From RGDT01 sp964630925 (GTDB lineage Bacteria > Planctomycetota > Planctomycetia > Gemmatales > Gemmataceae), in assembly GCA_964630925.1 (NCBI GenBank), contig CAZVZK010000090.1:1-40623 (forward strand): a stretch of DNA of 40,623 bases, given 5' to 3'. Both the position numbers and the translations under genes were made by a program. The notes beneath the pieces were generated by a model, which did no database searches, had not been told where the DNA came from, and saw nothing but the letters and a program-made list of their open reading frames with translations. Of the stretch, positions 40,608 through 40,623 are shown one piece after another; position 1 is the first letter of the stretch, and each line of letters opens with the position of its first letter.

Positions 40608-40623
40608 TCAGGTAGCGATTCTC

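Noticed and set aside
1..40623. Insertion sequences, prophage, tRNA or rRNA genes
   Set aside because: No transposase, integrase, phage structural gene or recognisable RNA gene was found on either strand; the only mobile-looking items are non-coding palindromes.

Overview
This 40.6 kb, very GC-rich window most likely comes from a planctomycete of the Gemmataceae/Gemmatales. Several lineage-typical families support this: two leucine-rich proteins with the TIGR02996 N-terminal domain, a TIGR03000 domain, a giant secreted protein that opens with a degenerate LExLExRLxPA sequence, a tandem-repeat protein fused to a beta-lactamase-like domain, and GC-rich intergenic and intragenic palindromes. All assignments come from reading motifs and gene order; no database search was run.

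Layout. (1) 143-7807, + strand: a tightly packed surface-sugar cluster holding a GDP-fucose-synthase-like SDR, both E1 subunits of a thiamine-diphosphate (ThDP) 2-oxoacid dehydrogenase but no E2 or E3, a secreted SGNH hydrolase, a ColD-type PLP dehydratase whose lysine is replaced by histidine, a B12-binding radical SAM protein and a histidine phosphatase. I read it as a candidate pathway for a modified, possibly two-carbon-branched 3,6-dideoxy sugar. (2) 7931-9334: first TIGR02996 protein. (3) 9385-15158: polysaccharide assembly and export, with two family 2 glycosyltransferases, an SDR, a sugar-1-phosphate nucleotidyltransferase, UDP-galactopyranose mutase and an ABC-2 permease. One glycosyltransferase gene carries an in-frame palindromic element with long C and G runs. 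(4) 15163-20227: a secreted protein with an internal duplication, a 45-residue lipoprotein, the second TIGR02996 protein, and a beta-lactamase-fold protein whose catalytic motifs are lost. (5) 20552-25693: a 1713-residue repeat protein, probably cell-surface. (6) 25706-30059: a DUF1028 protein with a small partner, an exported methyltransferase-fold protein with a TIGR03000 domain, and CstA. (7) 30103-35007: a di-heme cytochrome c peroxidase, a sigma-54-dependent response regulator, a histidine-kinase-like protein and a cysteine-rich copper-storage protein. Sigma-54-like promoters precede both the regulator gene and the copper protein gene. (8) 35234-40043, - strand: five contiguous genes (ATP-grasp, PRTase-TRSP, HAD, StiP/PELOTA, CitE-like aldolase) that match the biosynthetic module described in Ter-dependent stress systems, here without any Ter protein in the window. 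(9) 40086-40607: a 5'-broken WD40 fragment.

Regions 1 and 3 together would make, activate and export a surface glycan. Region 7 looks like a copper-responsive sigma-54 circuit. Region 8 is a self-contained pathway predicted to make a nucleoside-like metabolite. The best candidates for undescribed biology are the sugar module of region 1, the sigma-54/copper-storage arrangement of region 7, the Ter-less module of region 8, and the palindromes embedded in coding sequence at 13388-13544 and 38460-38503.
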